Source: JACOND01 sp965202795 (GTDB lineage: Bacteria > Bdellovibrionota > Bdellovibrionia > Bdellovibrionales > UBA1609). From it: a stretch of DNA of 64,000 bases. The notes under the pieces are model-generated. The model was not told the DNA's origin and did not search any database. It worked only from the letters and a program-made list of their open reading frames with translations. Made by a program: the position numbers and the translations under genes. Every line of letters starts with the position of its first letter. Positions within the stretch are counted from its first letter, which is position 1. The DNA lies in assembly GCA_965202795.1 (NCBI GenBank), contig OZ241848.1, forward strand, positions 1,860,001-1,924,000, written 5' to 3'. This document shows, one piece after another, positions 16,764 to 25,835 of this stretch.

Positions 16764-18339
16764 AAGCCTCCTTTGTGACTTTTGGGGTTTCTGAAAAATT
16801 CTCATGCGGGGGCGGGGAGGGGGCGGTCCACTCCAAAGTCCTGGCGCCCCAGGGGTTTTTCTCCGCCGGCTTTCCCCAAAACATGCCTCGCGCCAAGGCC
16901 CATAAAGCCGTTAAAAAGCCAAGGGCAATCATCCAGGAGCCGGCAGTTGAAACCTGATTCAAAGCCTCATAAGGCTCAATATAATCCGCATACCGCCGCG
17001 GAAGCCCGGACCGGCCCAAAACAAACTGCGGGAAAAATGTAACATTAAATCCAAGAAAAATCAGGGCAAAGCTCGCCTGCCCCCAAAGCTCGCTGTACAT
17101 CCGGCCAAACATTTTTGGAAACCAGTAGTAAAACCCCCCCATAATTCCCATAATGCTGCCGCCCACCATCACATAGTGAAAGTGCGCGACCACAAAATAA
17201 GTGTCATGGTAATGCACATCCTCGGAAATGGTGGCCAGCATAATCCCCGTGACTCCGCCAATTAAAAAAAGAAACAAAAACCCCGCGGCGTAAAGAAACG
17301 GCGTTTGGAAGCTGATGGAGCCTCTGTAAAAAGTGGCGGTCCAGTTGAATATTTTAACGGCTGTCGGAACCCCGACAAGCATGGTCAGCCCTGAAAAAAC
17401 AATATTCGCCCAGGCCGACTGCCCGCTCACAAACATGTGATGCCCCCAGACAAAAAAGCTGACCGCCGCAATCCCCAGACTCGCAAATACAATCGCCCGG
17501 TAGCCGAAAATCCTCTGCCGCGAAAAGGCCGCCACAAGATCGCTTACAACCCCCATGGCGGGCAAAATCATAATATAGACCGCGGGGTGGGAGTAAAACC
17601 AGAAAAAATGCTGAAACAAAATGGGATCGCCCCCCATGTCGGGATTAAAAATCCCCGCGCCCAAAACCCTCTCCGCCACAAGAAGCAAAAGCGTTATGGC
17701 CAAAACCGGGGTGGCCAGGACTTGAATGATGGCTGTGGAGTAAAGCGACCAGACAAAAAGCGGCATGCGGAAAAACCCCATCCCCGGCGCCCGCAGCTTG
17801 TGAATGGTGACAATAAAATTAAGCCCTGTGAGAATGGACGAAAACCCCATCACAAAGGCTCCCAAAACCACAGGGACAACCGCCGTGTGGGATTTGGCGC
17901 TGTAGGGGGTGTAAAAGGTCCAGCCCGTGTCCACGCCGCCCAGAAACAAAGAGGTCAGGGCAATCAGGGCGCCCGCCACAAGGCAGTACCAGCTCAAAAG
18001 GTTGAGCCGCGGAAAGGCCACATCCTTCGCGCCAATCTGAAGAGGCAGCGCAAAATTTCCCAAAAAGGCCGGAATGCCGGGGATGATGACCATAAAGACC
18101 ATAATGGCCCCGTGATAGGTCATCAGCTGGTTGTAAAGGCCGGCATTGACAATGGTTTCGCCCGCCTTAAACAGCTCCAGCCTCATCAGAAGGGCGAAAA
18201 TCCCCCCGACAAGAAAAAACGAAAACACAGTGATCATGTAAAGGATGGCAATCCGCTTGTGATCCAGGGTGGTCAGCCAGGACCATATCCCGCTCTGCCA
18301 GTTCAGGTAGTTTTTGCCCTCAGGCGCTTTGTTTTGCAT
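16756..18339 (-). CDS. coxA: Cytochrome c oxidase subunit I
   Basis: A 527-residue, twelve-helix catalytic subunit of a heme-copper oxidase; it reduces O2 to water and pumps protons. Visible ligands are the heme a His in MTYHGAIM, the CuB His and cross-linked Tyr in SHPAVYI, the CuB His pair in VWGHHMF, and the heme His pair in VAHFHYVM. GGGGGGAG lies 6 nt before the ATG at 18339; an upstream ATG five codons earlier is less likely. The length and ligands are complete. It sits in the order II-I-III-IV with overlaps of a few bases, so one operon is expected. Confidence 0.97.
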   Translation of the reverse strand: MQNKAPEGKNYLNWQSGIWSWLTTLDHKRIAILYMITVFSFFLVGGIFALLMRLELFKAGETIVNAGLYNQLMTYHGAIMVFMVIIPGIPAFLGNFALPLQIGAKDVAFPRLNLLSWYCLVAGALIALTSLFLGGVDTGWTFYTPYSAKSHTAVVPVVLGAFVMGFSSILTGLNFIVTIHKLRAPGMGFFRMPLFVWSLYSTAIIQVLATPVLAITLLLLVAERVLGAGIFNPDMGGDPILFQHFFWFYSHPAVYIMILPAMGVVSDLVAAFSRQRIFGYRAIVFASLGIAAVSFFVWGHHMFVSGQSAWANIVFSGLTMLVGVPTAVKIFNWTATFYRGSISFQTPFLYAAGFLFLFLIGGVTGIMLATISEDVHYHDTYFVVAHFHYVMVGGSIMGIMGGFYYWFPKMFGRMYSELWGQASFALIFLGFNVTFFPQFVLGRSGLPRRYADYIEPYEALNQVSTAGSWMIALGFLTALWALARGMFWGKPAEKNPWGARTLEWTAPSPPPHENFSETPKVTKEAYE

Positions 18340-18363
18340 TATGGCTCCCCCCATTGGCTTTAT

Positions 18364-19440
18364 TTACTTCAGCTCCTTAATGTATTCAATCACCCCGGAA
18401 AGCTCCTCTTCGGTCAGGAGGCCCGCAAACGGAGTCATTTGATTTTGAAAGCCCCTGGAAATTTTGGCCGAGGGGTTTAAAATGGACTCCCGGAGGTAGT
18501 TTTCATCCGCTGTCACAGATCCGCCGCCCTGGATTTTCCTCTTGGCGCCAAACACTCCGGCCAGCTCAGGGCCAATTCCGGTTTTATGGCACACCGCGCA
18601 GCGGCTCTGAAAGATCTTTTCCCCAATTTGCGGCAGGCTGAGCCCTTGACTGGGGTCATTTCTCATCCATTCCTCCCAGTCCTCAAGGGGGAGAACATGG
18701 ATCTTGGCCAGCATGTCAGAATGGCCGGCGCCGCAAAGCTCAGCGCAAAAAACATGAAAGCTTCCCAGGCGGCTGGCCTTAAACCAAAGGGAGGTGTATA
18801 TCCCCGGAACCACATCCTGTTTGATCCGAAAGGCGGGGATAAAAAAGCTGTGCAGGACATCCCTGGAGGTCATGATCAGCTTGACCGGGCGCCCCGCAGG
18901 GACATACAGCTCGTTTGAGGTTTTGCGGCCGCTCTTGTAGACAAAATCCCAGCTCCACATTTGCCCATTGACATGGATCTCAATGCTGCCTTTGGGGGGG
19001 CGCTGCAGCTCATCATAGACGATCCAGCCCCAGACAAAAGCGGTCATAAAAATCACAAAGGGGATAAAGCTCCAGAGAATCTCCAGCGGAGTGTTGTGGA
19101 GGGTTTCAGCCCGCCCCCGCTCCTCCTTTGAGCGCCTTTTGTAGCGGAGGGCAAAGTATACAAAAGCGGCCGTCACAAGGACACAGGCCGCCGCGCTCAC
19201 CCAGATCAAAAACCGGCTGAGCTGCTCCATCCGGGCGGCGTAGTCCGTCGCTGCGGGAAGGCTGCCGCCAAGCTCCGCCGCCGCCTCTGCGGCTTTTTCG
19301 GCAGCGCCTGATGCGGCGCTTTTAAAAGGGGCCCAAAAAAGCGCCAGGCCCGGCATGCCCCGCAAAAGCGCTGAAGGCCCTCGCGCCTTTTGCGCCTGGC
19401 AGGCCTCAGCCTCAAGCCGCGCTCTCAAATTCTCAGGCAT
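18364..19440 (-). CDS. coxB: Cytochrome c oxidase subunit II with fused cytochrome c domain
   Basis: A 358-residue protein. After a signal region come two membrane helices (FLIWVSAAACVLVTAAFVYF and IPFVIFMTAFVWGWIV), then the periplasmic cupredoxin domain with QMWSWDF and the CuA site CAELCGAGHSDM. The C-terminal 90 residues are a class I cytochrome c with CAVCH and a Met ligand near NQMTPF. This fusion defines a caa3-type oxidase, which takes electrons from soluble or membrane cytochrome c. The start overlaps the end of the SCO gene by 8 bp. The N-terminal 60 residues are Ala-rich and the precise start is less sure. Confidence 0.95.
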   Translation of the reverse strand: MPENLRARLEAEACQAQKARGPSALLRGMPGLALFWAPFKSAASGAAEKAAEAAAELGGSLPAATDYAARMEQLSRFLIWVSAAACVLVTAAFVYFALRYKRRSKEERGRAETLHNTPLEILWSFIPFVIFMTAFVWGWIVYDELQRPPKGSIEIHVNGQMWSWDFVYKSGRKTSNELYVPAGRPVKLIMTSRDVLHSFFIPAFRIKQDVVPGIYTSLWFKASRLGSFHVFCAELCGAGHSDMLAKIHVLPLEDWEEWMRNDPSQGLSLPQIGEKIFQSRCAVCHKTGIGPELAGVFGAKRKIQGGGSVTADENYLRESILNPSAKISRGFQNQMTPFAGLLTEEELSGVIEYIKELK

Positions 19441-20368
19441 TTTTCCGCCTCCGGTTTTTCTCCCTCATCCAGACTGGCAGCAAAAACATGGCGAGAGCCA
19501 GGACAATGAAGGCGCCGCCAGCCCTCATAATATTGTAGGCATACAGGGTGTAGCGCTTTTCGCCGGGGCTGAAGCGGTAGCAAAAAAGCAGGATGCGGTC
19601 CATAAGGCTTCCGATCCGGCCCCTGGCCGCCTCCACAAGGGAGAGCTTCAAAGTCCGCGGCGCAAACTCCACCCCGTAAAGATAGCGGGAAATAACCCCC
19701 TTGGGAGTCAGGACATAAGCCGCGGGGGAGTGGGCAAACTGCTCTGTCCCCTCATCCCATCGGAAGGCAAAGCCCAGCTGGCGGGCAAGCTTTTGGACAG
19801 CCTCCTCTGAGCCTGTCAGAAAATGCGCCGCGCCTTTGGGCAGGCCAAACTCCCTCAGATAGCTGGCTTTTTTCTTTTGGGCCAGGGCGGGGCCTTCTCT
19901 GGAGTCCATGCTCACCGCAATCAGCTGATAGTCCCGCGGGCTTTTCAGCGGGAGGCCCTTCAGGCCGTCCATCAGGCCGCTCAGATGGAAATTGCAGAGG
20001 CTGGGGCATCTGTAATAAATCATGGTCATTAAAACCGGGCGGGAGCCTTCAAAGTAACTCTTCAGCGGGCGCGGCTGCCCCAGCTCGTCCTTAAAAGTTA
20101 GGTCCAAATTCAGGGAGCTGCCAAGGCGCTCTTTGATCTCCAGCCCCTTTAAGGCGGCCGGCGCCTCATGCGCCGGGAGGCTTTTGGGCCCCTTTAAGGC
20201 TTGTGACAAAGACTGGCCGGCCGGCGGGGAGGCGAAAAGCGCCTCTGGAAGCAGGGCCGCCGCCAGCAGCGCCGCGCGGCCGGCCGGGGCTGGCGAAAAG
20301 CCGGACAAAGCGGGCAAAAAAAAGCCCTCCGCCGCAAAAGCCGGAGGCCGGGAGTGAAAAACCCTCAT
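19433..20368 (-). CDS. SCO1/SenC-type copper chaperone for CuA assembly
   Basis: About 311 residues from the ATG at 20368 (a TTG at 20404, directly after the previous stop, is the alternative). An N-terminal signal or anchor is followed by a thioredoxin-like domain with YYRCPSLCNFH (the CxxxC copper site) and the later copper-binding His in QFAHSPAAYVL. A C-terminal helix (AGGAFIVLALAMFLLPVW) anchors it in the membrane. SCO proteins load copper into CuA of subunit II, which is the next gene, so function and context agree. Confidence 0.9.
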   Translation of the reverse strand: MRVFHSRPPAFAAEGFFLPALSGFSPAPAGRAALLAAALLPEALFASPPAGQSLSQALKGPKSLPAHEAPAALKGLEIKERLGSSLNLDLTFKDELGQPRPLKSYFEGSRPVLMTMIYYRCPSLCNFHLSGLMDGLKGLPLKSPRDYQLIAVSMDSREGPALAQKKKASYLREFGLPKGAAHFLTGSEEAVQKLARQLGFAFRWDEGTEQFAHSPAAYVLTPKGVISRYLYGVEFAPRTLKLSLVEAARGRIGSLMDRILLFCYRFSPGEKRYTLYAYNIMRAGGAFIVLALAMFLLPVWMREKNRRRKNA

Positions 20369-20404
20369 AATCAAATCAGCGCCCAAAATCAATCCCAAAA
20401 TCAA

Positions 20405-21088
20405 TCAAGGGGCGCTTTTGGCAAACTCCTCCAGCTCTTTCAGGCTGTCTTCCGGCTTGTTTTTTGTGATGGAGCGAATGTAATGGACAAGCGCCCAGCG
20501 GTCTTCCGCGGAAAGATGCTTGAACGAGACCATGGAGCTGCCCTCCATCCCATCCCGCAAAGTGACAAAAAGCTCTTTTGACGAGCCGCCCCTTTCCCAC
20601 TGGCCCTCCACAAGGTTTCGCGGGGGCGGAACAAGCCCCGGAGTCCCGTCTCCCAGACCGCCGGCGCCATGACACACAGCGCAATGGATTTTATAGACTT
20701 TCGCGCCCTGGGCAATGCCCTCATCTGTTGAAAGCCAGGGCCTGGCCGGCTTTCCCCCGCCGGGAGCCGCCTGAGCGGAAGCGGCTTTTTGGCCCCCCGC
20801 GCCGCCAGCCGCCCCGGCCTCCGGTTTTTTGGCGATGCCGGGCGCTGCCGCGGGAGGCCCCGCCTGAAACTCGCCCAGATCCACGGAATTGTGAAAGACT
20901 GTAAAATACAAGGCCCAAAGCGAGCTGGCTATGATTGTAAAAAGAAAAACGGCCAGCCCTGTCCGGCTGTCCAAATCCTCCTCCCGCTTTGGGAGGCCTG
21001 GTTTTTCTGAATCCGCCCTCTCTGGCTCTGTTTTGCCCATAGCCCAGCTCTGTTTTGCGGCGCGGCTTTTTCTGGATTTTCGCGCCAT
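20405..21088 (-). CDS. Membrane-anchored cytochrome c
   Basis: A 227-residue protein. It has a basic cytoplasmic N-terminus, one membrane helix (LAVFLFTIIASSLWALYF), an Ala/Gly/Pro-rich flexible linker of about 60 residues, and a cytochrome c domain with HCAVCHG and a Met axial ligand in GSSMVSFKHL. It is first in the oxidase operon and directly abuts the SCO gene, so it is probably the electron donor to the caa3 oxidase. The ribosome site is weak; the ATG at 21088 is the first in frame. Confidence 0.85.
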   Translation of the reverse strand: MARKSRKSRAAKQSWAMGKTEPERADSEKPGLPKREEDLDSRTGLAVFLFTIIASSLWALYFTVFHNSVDLGEFQAGPPAAAPGIAKKPEAGAAGGAGGQKAASAQAAPGGGKPARPWLSTDEGIAQGAKVYKIHCAVCHGAGGLGDGTPGLVPPPRNLVEGQWERGGSSKELFVTLRDGMEGSSMVSFKHLSAEDRWALVHYIRSITKNKPEDSLKELEEFAKSAP

Positions 21089-21334
21089 TCTGATTTGCTT
21101 GTTCCCGCATCATTTCCAAAAATATGGGGAGAGTCAAGCCTGCGGCGCCTGCCAGCCCCAAAAAGCCAGCCCTTAGCCCTAAAAAAAATCTCAAAAACAG
21201 CCGCAGGCCGGCTGCCGGCAGCTTAGAGGGGGGGGCGGGGAGTTTTTTTTCGCTGCTGTTTTCCCCTGTCTAAAATCCCTTGCTTAAAATCCAGAGAGCA
21301 TGCCAGCATGGATTTGTGCCTGTCTCAAAGAAAT

Positions 21335-21540
21335 CTGTTCATTGGGCCGGCCTCGCGGCCGTTCCCGGTCATCCGCAAAGCAACAGGTCTGTCCAGAGGG
21401 CTGGCCTCGCAGCCCTTCCCGGCCTGTTTGTTTGGACGGCCTTGCGGCCGTTCCCGGTCCTTCGCAGAGAGGCGGGCTTGTTCAGAGGCGTCTGTTTGCT
21501 GGGCCGGCCTCGCAGCCGTTCCGCGGACGTTCCTGTTTTT
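21335..21540. repeat. GC-rich palindromic repeat cluster
   Basis: Three to four units with GGGCCGGCCTCGCGGCCGTT, CCCGGTCCTTCGCAGAGAGG and GGCTTGTTCAGAGG parts. They fill most of the gap between the divergent cytochrome c gene and the small lipoprotein gene (21089-21636). Nothing else is supported in that gap, although the frame of the lipoprotein runs open through it. Confidence 0.8.
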
Positions 21541-21636
21541 TTTAAGAGGCCGGGGCTTGGCGCCGCCGGCTGCCTCCGGCTCCGAAAAACCGCCGCTCCA
21601 ATTATCAGAGCAGCGGGGCCTCTCTCCCCCCGCTGT

Positions 21637-22029
21637 TTGCGGCTTGGGGCATGGCCCCCGCAGCGGGCGGGGCATGGCTTAAACAAAGCGGCTTTGCTTT
21701 TGGGGCTGGCGCTTTGGGCGCCAGCCTGCGCGCATCTAAGCGATCGGGGCATTGACCGCTCCCCCTATTACGCGTCAAAATCAGAGATTTTGGACAGGCT
21801 TGGGAGCCCCTTTCAAATTCGCCGAAAAAAAGGCCTTGATCTCTGGATATACAAGCTCAAGTCCGGCGGGCGGGAATACACCAGAACTCTGGTTTTTCGG
21901 GACGGGCGCTTTCTCCGGGCCGAAAAGCCGGTGGATTATCCGCCCGCAGCCCCGCTCTTTGAGGAGGCTGAGAGCTTTGAGCAGTATGAAAAAGCGGTGG
22001 AATACATTCGGGGCCGGAACAAGCGCTGA
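21637..22029 (+). CDS. Small lipoprotein, BamE/SmpA-like fold possible
   Basis: The start is uncertain. A TTG at 21637 gives 130 residues with a lipoprotein signal (LNKAALLLGLALWAPAC, Cys 31). The longer open frame upstream is only repeat DNA. The mature part contains SKSEILDRLGSPFQIRRKKG and then strands LDLWIYKL and TRTLVFRDGRFLRAEKP, the order seen in BamE/SmpA-type lipoproteins that bind the outer-membrane assembly machine. That similarity is at pattern level only. The next gene starts 1 nt after its stop. Confidence 0.6.
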   Translation: MRLGAWPPQRAGHGLNKAALLLGLALWAPACAHLSDRGIDRSPYYASKSEILDRLGSPFQIRRKKGLDLWIYKLKSGGREYTRTLVFRDGRFLRAEKPVDYPPAAPLFEEAESFEQYEKAVEYIRGRNKR

Positions 22030-22030
22030 G

Positions 22031-22432
22031 ATGGATGAGTTTAAAGGCAAAATGATTGTTTTTTTTGATGGGGGCTGCGGGCTTTGCGGCCGCTTTGTGA
22101 GCTTTGTTTTTCCGCGGGACAGGCAGAGGCGCCTCCTTTACGCGCCGCTTCAGGGCGAAACCGCCCGCCGCCTGCTGAAAAAAGAAGACGCCGGGTGTCT
22201 GAAGTCCATCATCCTCTTCAAGGACGGGAAAGCCATAAAAGAGGCCCGGGCCATAGCTGAAATCATGAAAATCCTTTACCCGCGGGGCGCAAAATTTTTA
22301 AAAATCCTTCCCATGGGCTTTTACAATATTTTTTACCGGCTTATCGCCAAAAACAGATATTTGATTATGGGCAAAAACCCCCGCCTGATCCCGCCCGCAG
22401 AGCAGCGGCGCAAGGAGTTTTTTCTCTCATAA
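22031..22432 (+). CDS. DCC-family thiol-disulfide oxidoreductase-like protein (DUF393)
   Basis: A 133-residue protein with the family hallmark near the N-terminus, IVFFDGGCGLCGRFV, in which the CxxC sits in a thioredoxin-like context (DxxCxxC gives the family its name). The remainder (LLYAPLQGETARRLL, SIILFKDGKAI, IFYRLIAKNRY) follows the usual family pattern. Substrates are not known. The ATG lies one base after the stop of the preceding lipoprotein gene, so the two are cotranscribed. Confidence 0.85.
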   Translation: MDEFKGKMIVFFDGGCGLCGRFVSFVFPRDRQRRLLYAPLQGETARRLLKKEDAGCLKSIILFKDGKAIKEARAIAEIMKILYPRGAKFLKILPMGFYNIFYRLIAKNRYLIMGKNPRLIPPAEQRRKEFFLS

Positions 22433-22490
22433 TGGGGGAAAGCGCCGCGGCGGGGCCGCGGCTGAGGCAAAATCCATCCCGCCGCCCGGA

Positions 22491-22549
22491 CAAAGCCCCT
22501 GGACAAAGCCCCTGGACAATGCCCCTGGACAATGCCCCTGGACAATGCC
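22491..22549. repeat. 13-bp tandem repeat abutting a start codon
   Basis: Four and a half units of CAAAGCCCCTGGA / CAATGCCCCTGGA. The last three units each contain an ATG, and because 13 is not a multiple of three these fall in different frames. The array ends exactly at the ATG of the radical SAM gene at 22550; the ATG at 22532 is in frame with it. Confidence 0.9.
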
Positions 22550-23644
22550 ATGTATAAATACTCAGAGCTAAAGGCTGTTCATCTGGAAATCACATCAAAA
22601 TGCAATGCCTCCTGCCCCATGTGCCTGAGAAATGTCTGCGGCGGGGCGCTGAATCCCCGCCTGCCCATTGAGGAGCTGTCCCTCCCAGACATCAAAAGCA
22701 TATTTCCCGCCCCCTTTATCAGGCAGCTCAGCCGCCTCTATATGTGCGGCAATTACGGCGATCCCATGGCAGCAAGAGACACCTTGCGGGCTTTTCAGTT
22801 TTTCAGGCAGGCCAGCCCCAAAATTCATCTGTCCATGTTTACAAATGGATCGGGGCGGCCGGCCTCATGGTGGAAAGATTTGGCCAAAACTGTGGATCGG
22901 GTCCATTTCAGCATTGACGGCCTTGCGGACACAAACCGCATTTACCGCCGGGGGACCAGCTTTCAAAAAATCATGGAGAGCGCGGAAAGCTATATCGCCG
23001 CCGGCGGACGGGCCGTTTGGGACTATATTGTGTTTCGGCACAACGAGCATCAGGCGGAGGAGGCCCGCCGGCTGGCGCGCAAAATGGGCTTCCATCGCTT
23101 TGCGCTAAAAAAAACCGGCAGGTTTTTCAGCAATCAGCAGCTTAAGGGCAAAAGCCGGCAGGCCGTTCTGGACAAACAAGGCAGGCTTGAGTATTTTTTG
23201 GAGATGCCAAAAAACCCCGCCTATCAAAACCCCTCTTTAAAAAAGGAGGCGGCGCTTGCGGAAAAATACGGGAGCCTGCGGGCGCATTTGAATCAAACCC
23301 CCATTAAGTGCCGCGCCGCGGCGGAGTCAAGCGTCTATATCAGCGCCGGGGGGCTTGTCTTCCCCTGCTGCTGGACGGCCAATCAGCTTTACCCCTGGTA
23401 TTTTAAAGAGCGGACAGGCCAGGTGTGGGAGCTGATCGGCCGGCTTCCACAGCGGGAGCGGAGTCTTTCAGCCAAACAGCGCCCCTTGAGGGAGATCATT
23501 GAGGGGGAGTTTTTTCAGAAGCTCATCCCCGAAGCCTGGAGGGAGGGGAGCGTTCAGGAAAGCCCCGGCAGGGGGGGCCGTCTGAAGGTCTGCGCCAAAA
23601 CCTGCGGGCGGGACTGGACGCCTTTTGCTGATCAGTTTTCCTGA
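22550..23644 (+). CDS. Radical SAM/SPASM domain protein
   Basis: About 364 residues. The N-terminus has the [4Fe-4S]-SAM motif SKCNASCPMC, followed by TIM-barrel elements (MCGNYGDPMA, SMFTNGSG, VHFSIDGLADTN). The C-terminal part has Cys residues arranged as in SPASM domains (KCRAA, FPCCW, CAKTC), which hold extra iron-sulfur clusters. SPASM enzymes usually modify peptides or install cofactors. No precursor peptide gene is evident next to it, so the substrate is unknown. The start lies at the end of a 13-bp tandem array and has only a poor ribosome site (GGACA); an in-frame ATG at 22532 is the alternative. Confidence 0.88.
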   Translation: MYKYSELKAVHLEITSKCNASCPMCLRNVCGGALNPRLPIEELSLPDIKSIFPAPFIRQLSRLYMCGNYGDPMAARDTLRAFQFFRQASPKIHLSMFTNGSGRPASWWKDLAKTVDRVHFSIDGLADTNRIYRRGTSFQKIMESAESYIAAGGRAVWDYIVFRHNEHQAEEARRLARKMGFHRFALKKTGRFFSNQQLKGKSRQAVLDKQGRLEYFLEMPKNPAYQNPSLKKEAALAEKYGSLRAHLNQTPIKCRAAAESSVYISAGGLVFPCCWTANQLYPWYFKERTGQVWELIGRLPQRERSLSAKQRPLREIIEGEFFQKLIPEAWREGSVQESPGRGGRLKVCAKTCGRDWTPFADQFS

Positions 23645-23671
23645 TTCGCCTGGAATGCGGCGCCCTGCGGC

Positions 23672-24409
23672 TCAGGATAATCCGGCGCAGGCATCTTCAT
23701 CAGCTGAAAGGCCAGCCTTTTCTCTCATGTCCTCTAAAAAAGGCTCAAAGCCCCCTTTGGCGCGGATCAGGGACTTATAGGACTGGCGCATATTGACAAT
23801 CAGGCTGACCCCTTCTATGGATATGTCGCGGATTTGATGCCGCCCGGCCTTTGTCTGCCGGATTCTCCAGCTGACATTTGTGGCTTTGCCGGAGGGGGAA
23901 ATAATTACCGTGGCCAAACTGTAAAGGCCGGGCCGGGCCTCCTTTTGGCTTTTGATCTGAATCTGGCTTTCTGACAGAGCGTCCCCGATCAGCTCCCTGT
24001 AAAGCTGAACCTGCCCAATCATGACCCGCTTAAAAATACAGGCAAAGCGCTGTTTTTGATCCTCTGTGATTTTTTTCCACTGCCGGCCCAGGACATATCT
24101 GGTGATTTGCGGCATGGCAAAGTTTTCCTCTAAAACAAGATCCAGCTGGCGCTCCTGCTCCTCCTCGGTTAAATCCGCCTCATGAAGCCTGAACAGAATG
24201 TCTTTTTGGCTGAGGAGAAAGGAGGCCGGATCGGAGGGGTAAGCCTTTTCGGGGCGAGCCTTTTCGGGGCGCGCCTCTTCGGGGCGAGCCCCTTTCGGCT
24301 GATTTTCAGCCGCGGCGGCCGGGAAGGGGGCCAGCCCCGCGCCAAAAAACAGCGCCGGGGCGAGAGCTGCTGAAAAAAGCGCCCGCGCAAATGTTAAAAA
24401 ATCTTTCAT
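23672..24409 (-). CDS. MlaC/Ttg2D-like periplasmic phospholipid-binding protein
   Basis: A 245-residue protein with an N-terminal signal and the family pattern EENFAMPQITRYVLGRQWKKI followed by RFACIFKRVMIGQVQLYREL. It then has strands ending in IEGVSLIVNMRQSYKSLI. MlaC proteins carry phospholipids between the outer membrane and the MlaFEDB transporter. No other mla genes are in the window. Residues about 42-56 are a tandem ARPEE/ARPEK repeat encoded by 15-bp units, a likely recent expansion of the linker. It diverges from bioB. Confidence 0.82.
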   Translation of the reverse strand: MKDFLTFARALFSAALAPALFFGAGLAPFPAAAAENQPKGARPEEARPEKARPEKAYPSDPASFLLSQKDILFRLHEADLTEEEQERQLDLVLEENFAMPQITRYVLGRQWKKITEDQKQRFACIFKRVMIGQVQLYRELIGDALSESQIQIKSQKEARPGLYSLATVIISPSGKATNVSWRIRQTKAGRHQIRDISIEGVSLIVNMRQSYKSLIRAKGGFEPFLEDMREKAGLSADEDACAGLS

Positions 24410-24637
24410 TTTGCCAATTTACGCGCTGCTGCTTAATAAAGTCAAGAAAAAACCGGATTTTTTTTGGGATTTGTGAAAAAATTTTCCTGTTTGCGGAAAC
24501 AGCCGCGAAGCCGCCGCTTTGGCCAAAGCTGCCGCTCCTCAGCAGTCCGGGAGCAGCCGCCCAGGCTGTCTCAAATGAACAAGCCCGGCCGCAAAAGCTC
24601 TTGATTTTTCAAGGTCGGCCGGCATAAAAGCCATGTT

Positions 24638-25585
24638 ATGGACAAGGCGCGGGTCAAATCCCTGTATTCCCTTCCTTTAATGGATCTTGTGGAGCGCGCC
24701 CGCCAGGCTCACAGGCAGAATTTTGGCGAAGGCTGGCTGCAGGCCAGCCGCCTGCTCTCCATTAAGACGGGAGGCTGCCCGGAGGACTGCGCCTATTGCC
24801 CCCAGTCCTCCCGCTACCAGACAGGCCTGAAAAAAGAAAGCCTTTTGGGCCTCAAAACTGTTTTAAAAAAGGCCAGAGAGGCCCAGGCTGACGGCGCCTC
24901 CCGCTTTTGCATGGGGGCGGCCTGGAGGGAGGTTAAAAACGGACAGGCTTTTGAAAACATTTTGGAGATGGTCAGGGGGGTCAAGGCCCTTGGCCTTGAA
25001 GTTTGCTGCACTTTGGGGATGATCACCCTGGATCAGGCCCGGCGGCTGAAGAGGGCCGGGCTGGACTTTTATAACCACAACCTTGACACCTCGCCGGAAT
25101 TTTACTCCAAGATCATCACAACCAGAACATACAGCGCCCGCCTGCAGACCTTAAGGCATGTCCGCCAGGCCGGCCTTGCCGTCTGCTGCGGCGGCATTTT
25201 GGGCATGGGCGAGGCGGAAGATGACCGCGTCTCTCTGATACATCAGCTGCAAAGCCTCTCCCCCCCTCCCGAAAGCCTGACCATAAACGCGCTGATCCCC
25301 ATTCCAGGGACCCCTTTGGAGGGCCGTCAGCCGGTTTCCTCTCTGGAGATTGTCCGGGCCATTGCTGTCTGCCGGATTTTGATGCCCCGGTCTTTTGTCC
25401 GCCTCAGCGCCGGGAGGTTAAACATGAGCGAGGGGGAGCAGTTTCTCTGCTTTTACAGCGGAGCCAATTCGATTTTTCTTGGCGGCCGCCTGCTTACAGC
25501 TGAAAACCCCTCTTTAAAGTCCGACCGCGCCATGCTGAAAAGAGCCGGACTGAGGCTGGCGCCTCCGGCAGAGCAGGCGCCTTAA
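24638..25585 (+). CDS. bioB: Biotin synthase
   Basis: A 315-residue radical SAM enzyme that inserts sulfur into dethiobiotin. Visible are the SAM cluster motif GGCPEDCAYCPQSS (Cys 47, 51, 54), GASRFCMGAAWRE, ..NHNLDTSPEFY, and the Arg-containing VRLSAGR of the [2Fe-2S] site. Length and motifs are those of a functional BioB. No other biotin genes are adjacent. The gap upstream (24410-24637) is shared with the divergent MlaC-like gene and should hold both promoters, but I cannot pick out a BirA-type operator. Confidence 0.95.
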   Translation: MDKARVKSLYSLPLMDLVERARQAHRQNFGEGWLQASRLLSIKTGGCPEDCAYCPQSSRYQTGLKKESLLGLKTVLKKAREAQADGASRFCMGAAWREVKNGQAFENILEMVRGVKALGLEVCCTLGMITLDQARRLKRAGLDFYNHNLDTSPEFYSKIITTRTYSARLQTLRHVRQAGLAVCCGGILGMGEAEDDRVSLIHQLQSLSPPPESLTINALIPIPGTPLEGRQPVSSLEIVRAIAVCRILMPRSFVRLSAGRLNMSEGEQFLCFYSGANSIFLGGRLLTAENPSLKSDRAMLKRAGLRLAPPAEQAP

Positions 25586-25764
25586 ACAAGAGGGATCATG
25601 GGGGCTGGCTTTAGAAGCCGCTGGCGCTCCCGCTCAAGATATGAAAGACCCTTTGCGTCTGGCCGTTTTGCCTGTCGTTTAGACATTCTGAGAGGGGGGG
25701 GAGGTTTTTTTTGAGGGCTGTTGACAGCATGGAAAAAGCGCCTTAAAATCATTTTCAGGCTTGT

Positions 25765-25835
25765 TTTTTTGGACGGCCGCTCAGTTGTTCCCGCGCCTTC
25801 GCGGGATGGCGGGCTTGTCCAGAGGGCTGGCTTTT
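25765..25835. repeat. GC-rich palindromic repeat, single unit
   Basis: Reads GGACGGCCGCTCAGTTGTTC, then CGCCTTCGCGGGATGGCGGG and CTTGTCCAGAGGG, the standard order of a unit. It is the only structured item I see in the gap 25586-26121. Frames on both strands there have no family resemblance. Confidence 0.7.

Noticed and set aside
17437..18480. 347-codon plus-strand frame opposite coxA
   Set aside because: Antisense to a complete oxidase subunit I with all metal ligands; its product is low-complexity Lys/Arg/His/Gly sequence.
21280..21636. Upstream part of the frame of the small lipoprotein
   Set aside because: It is translated palindromic repeat; the lipoprotein signal only begins after about residue 130 of that frame.
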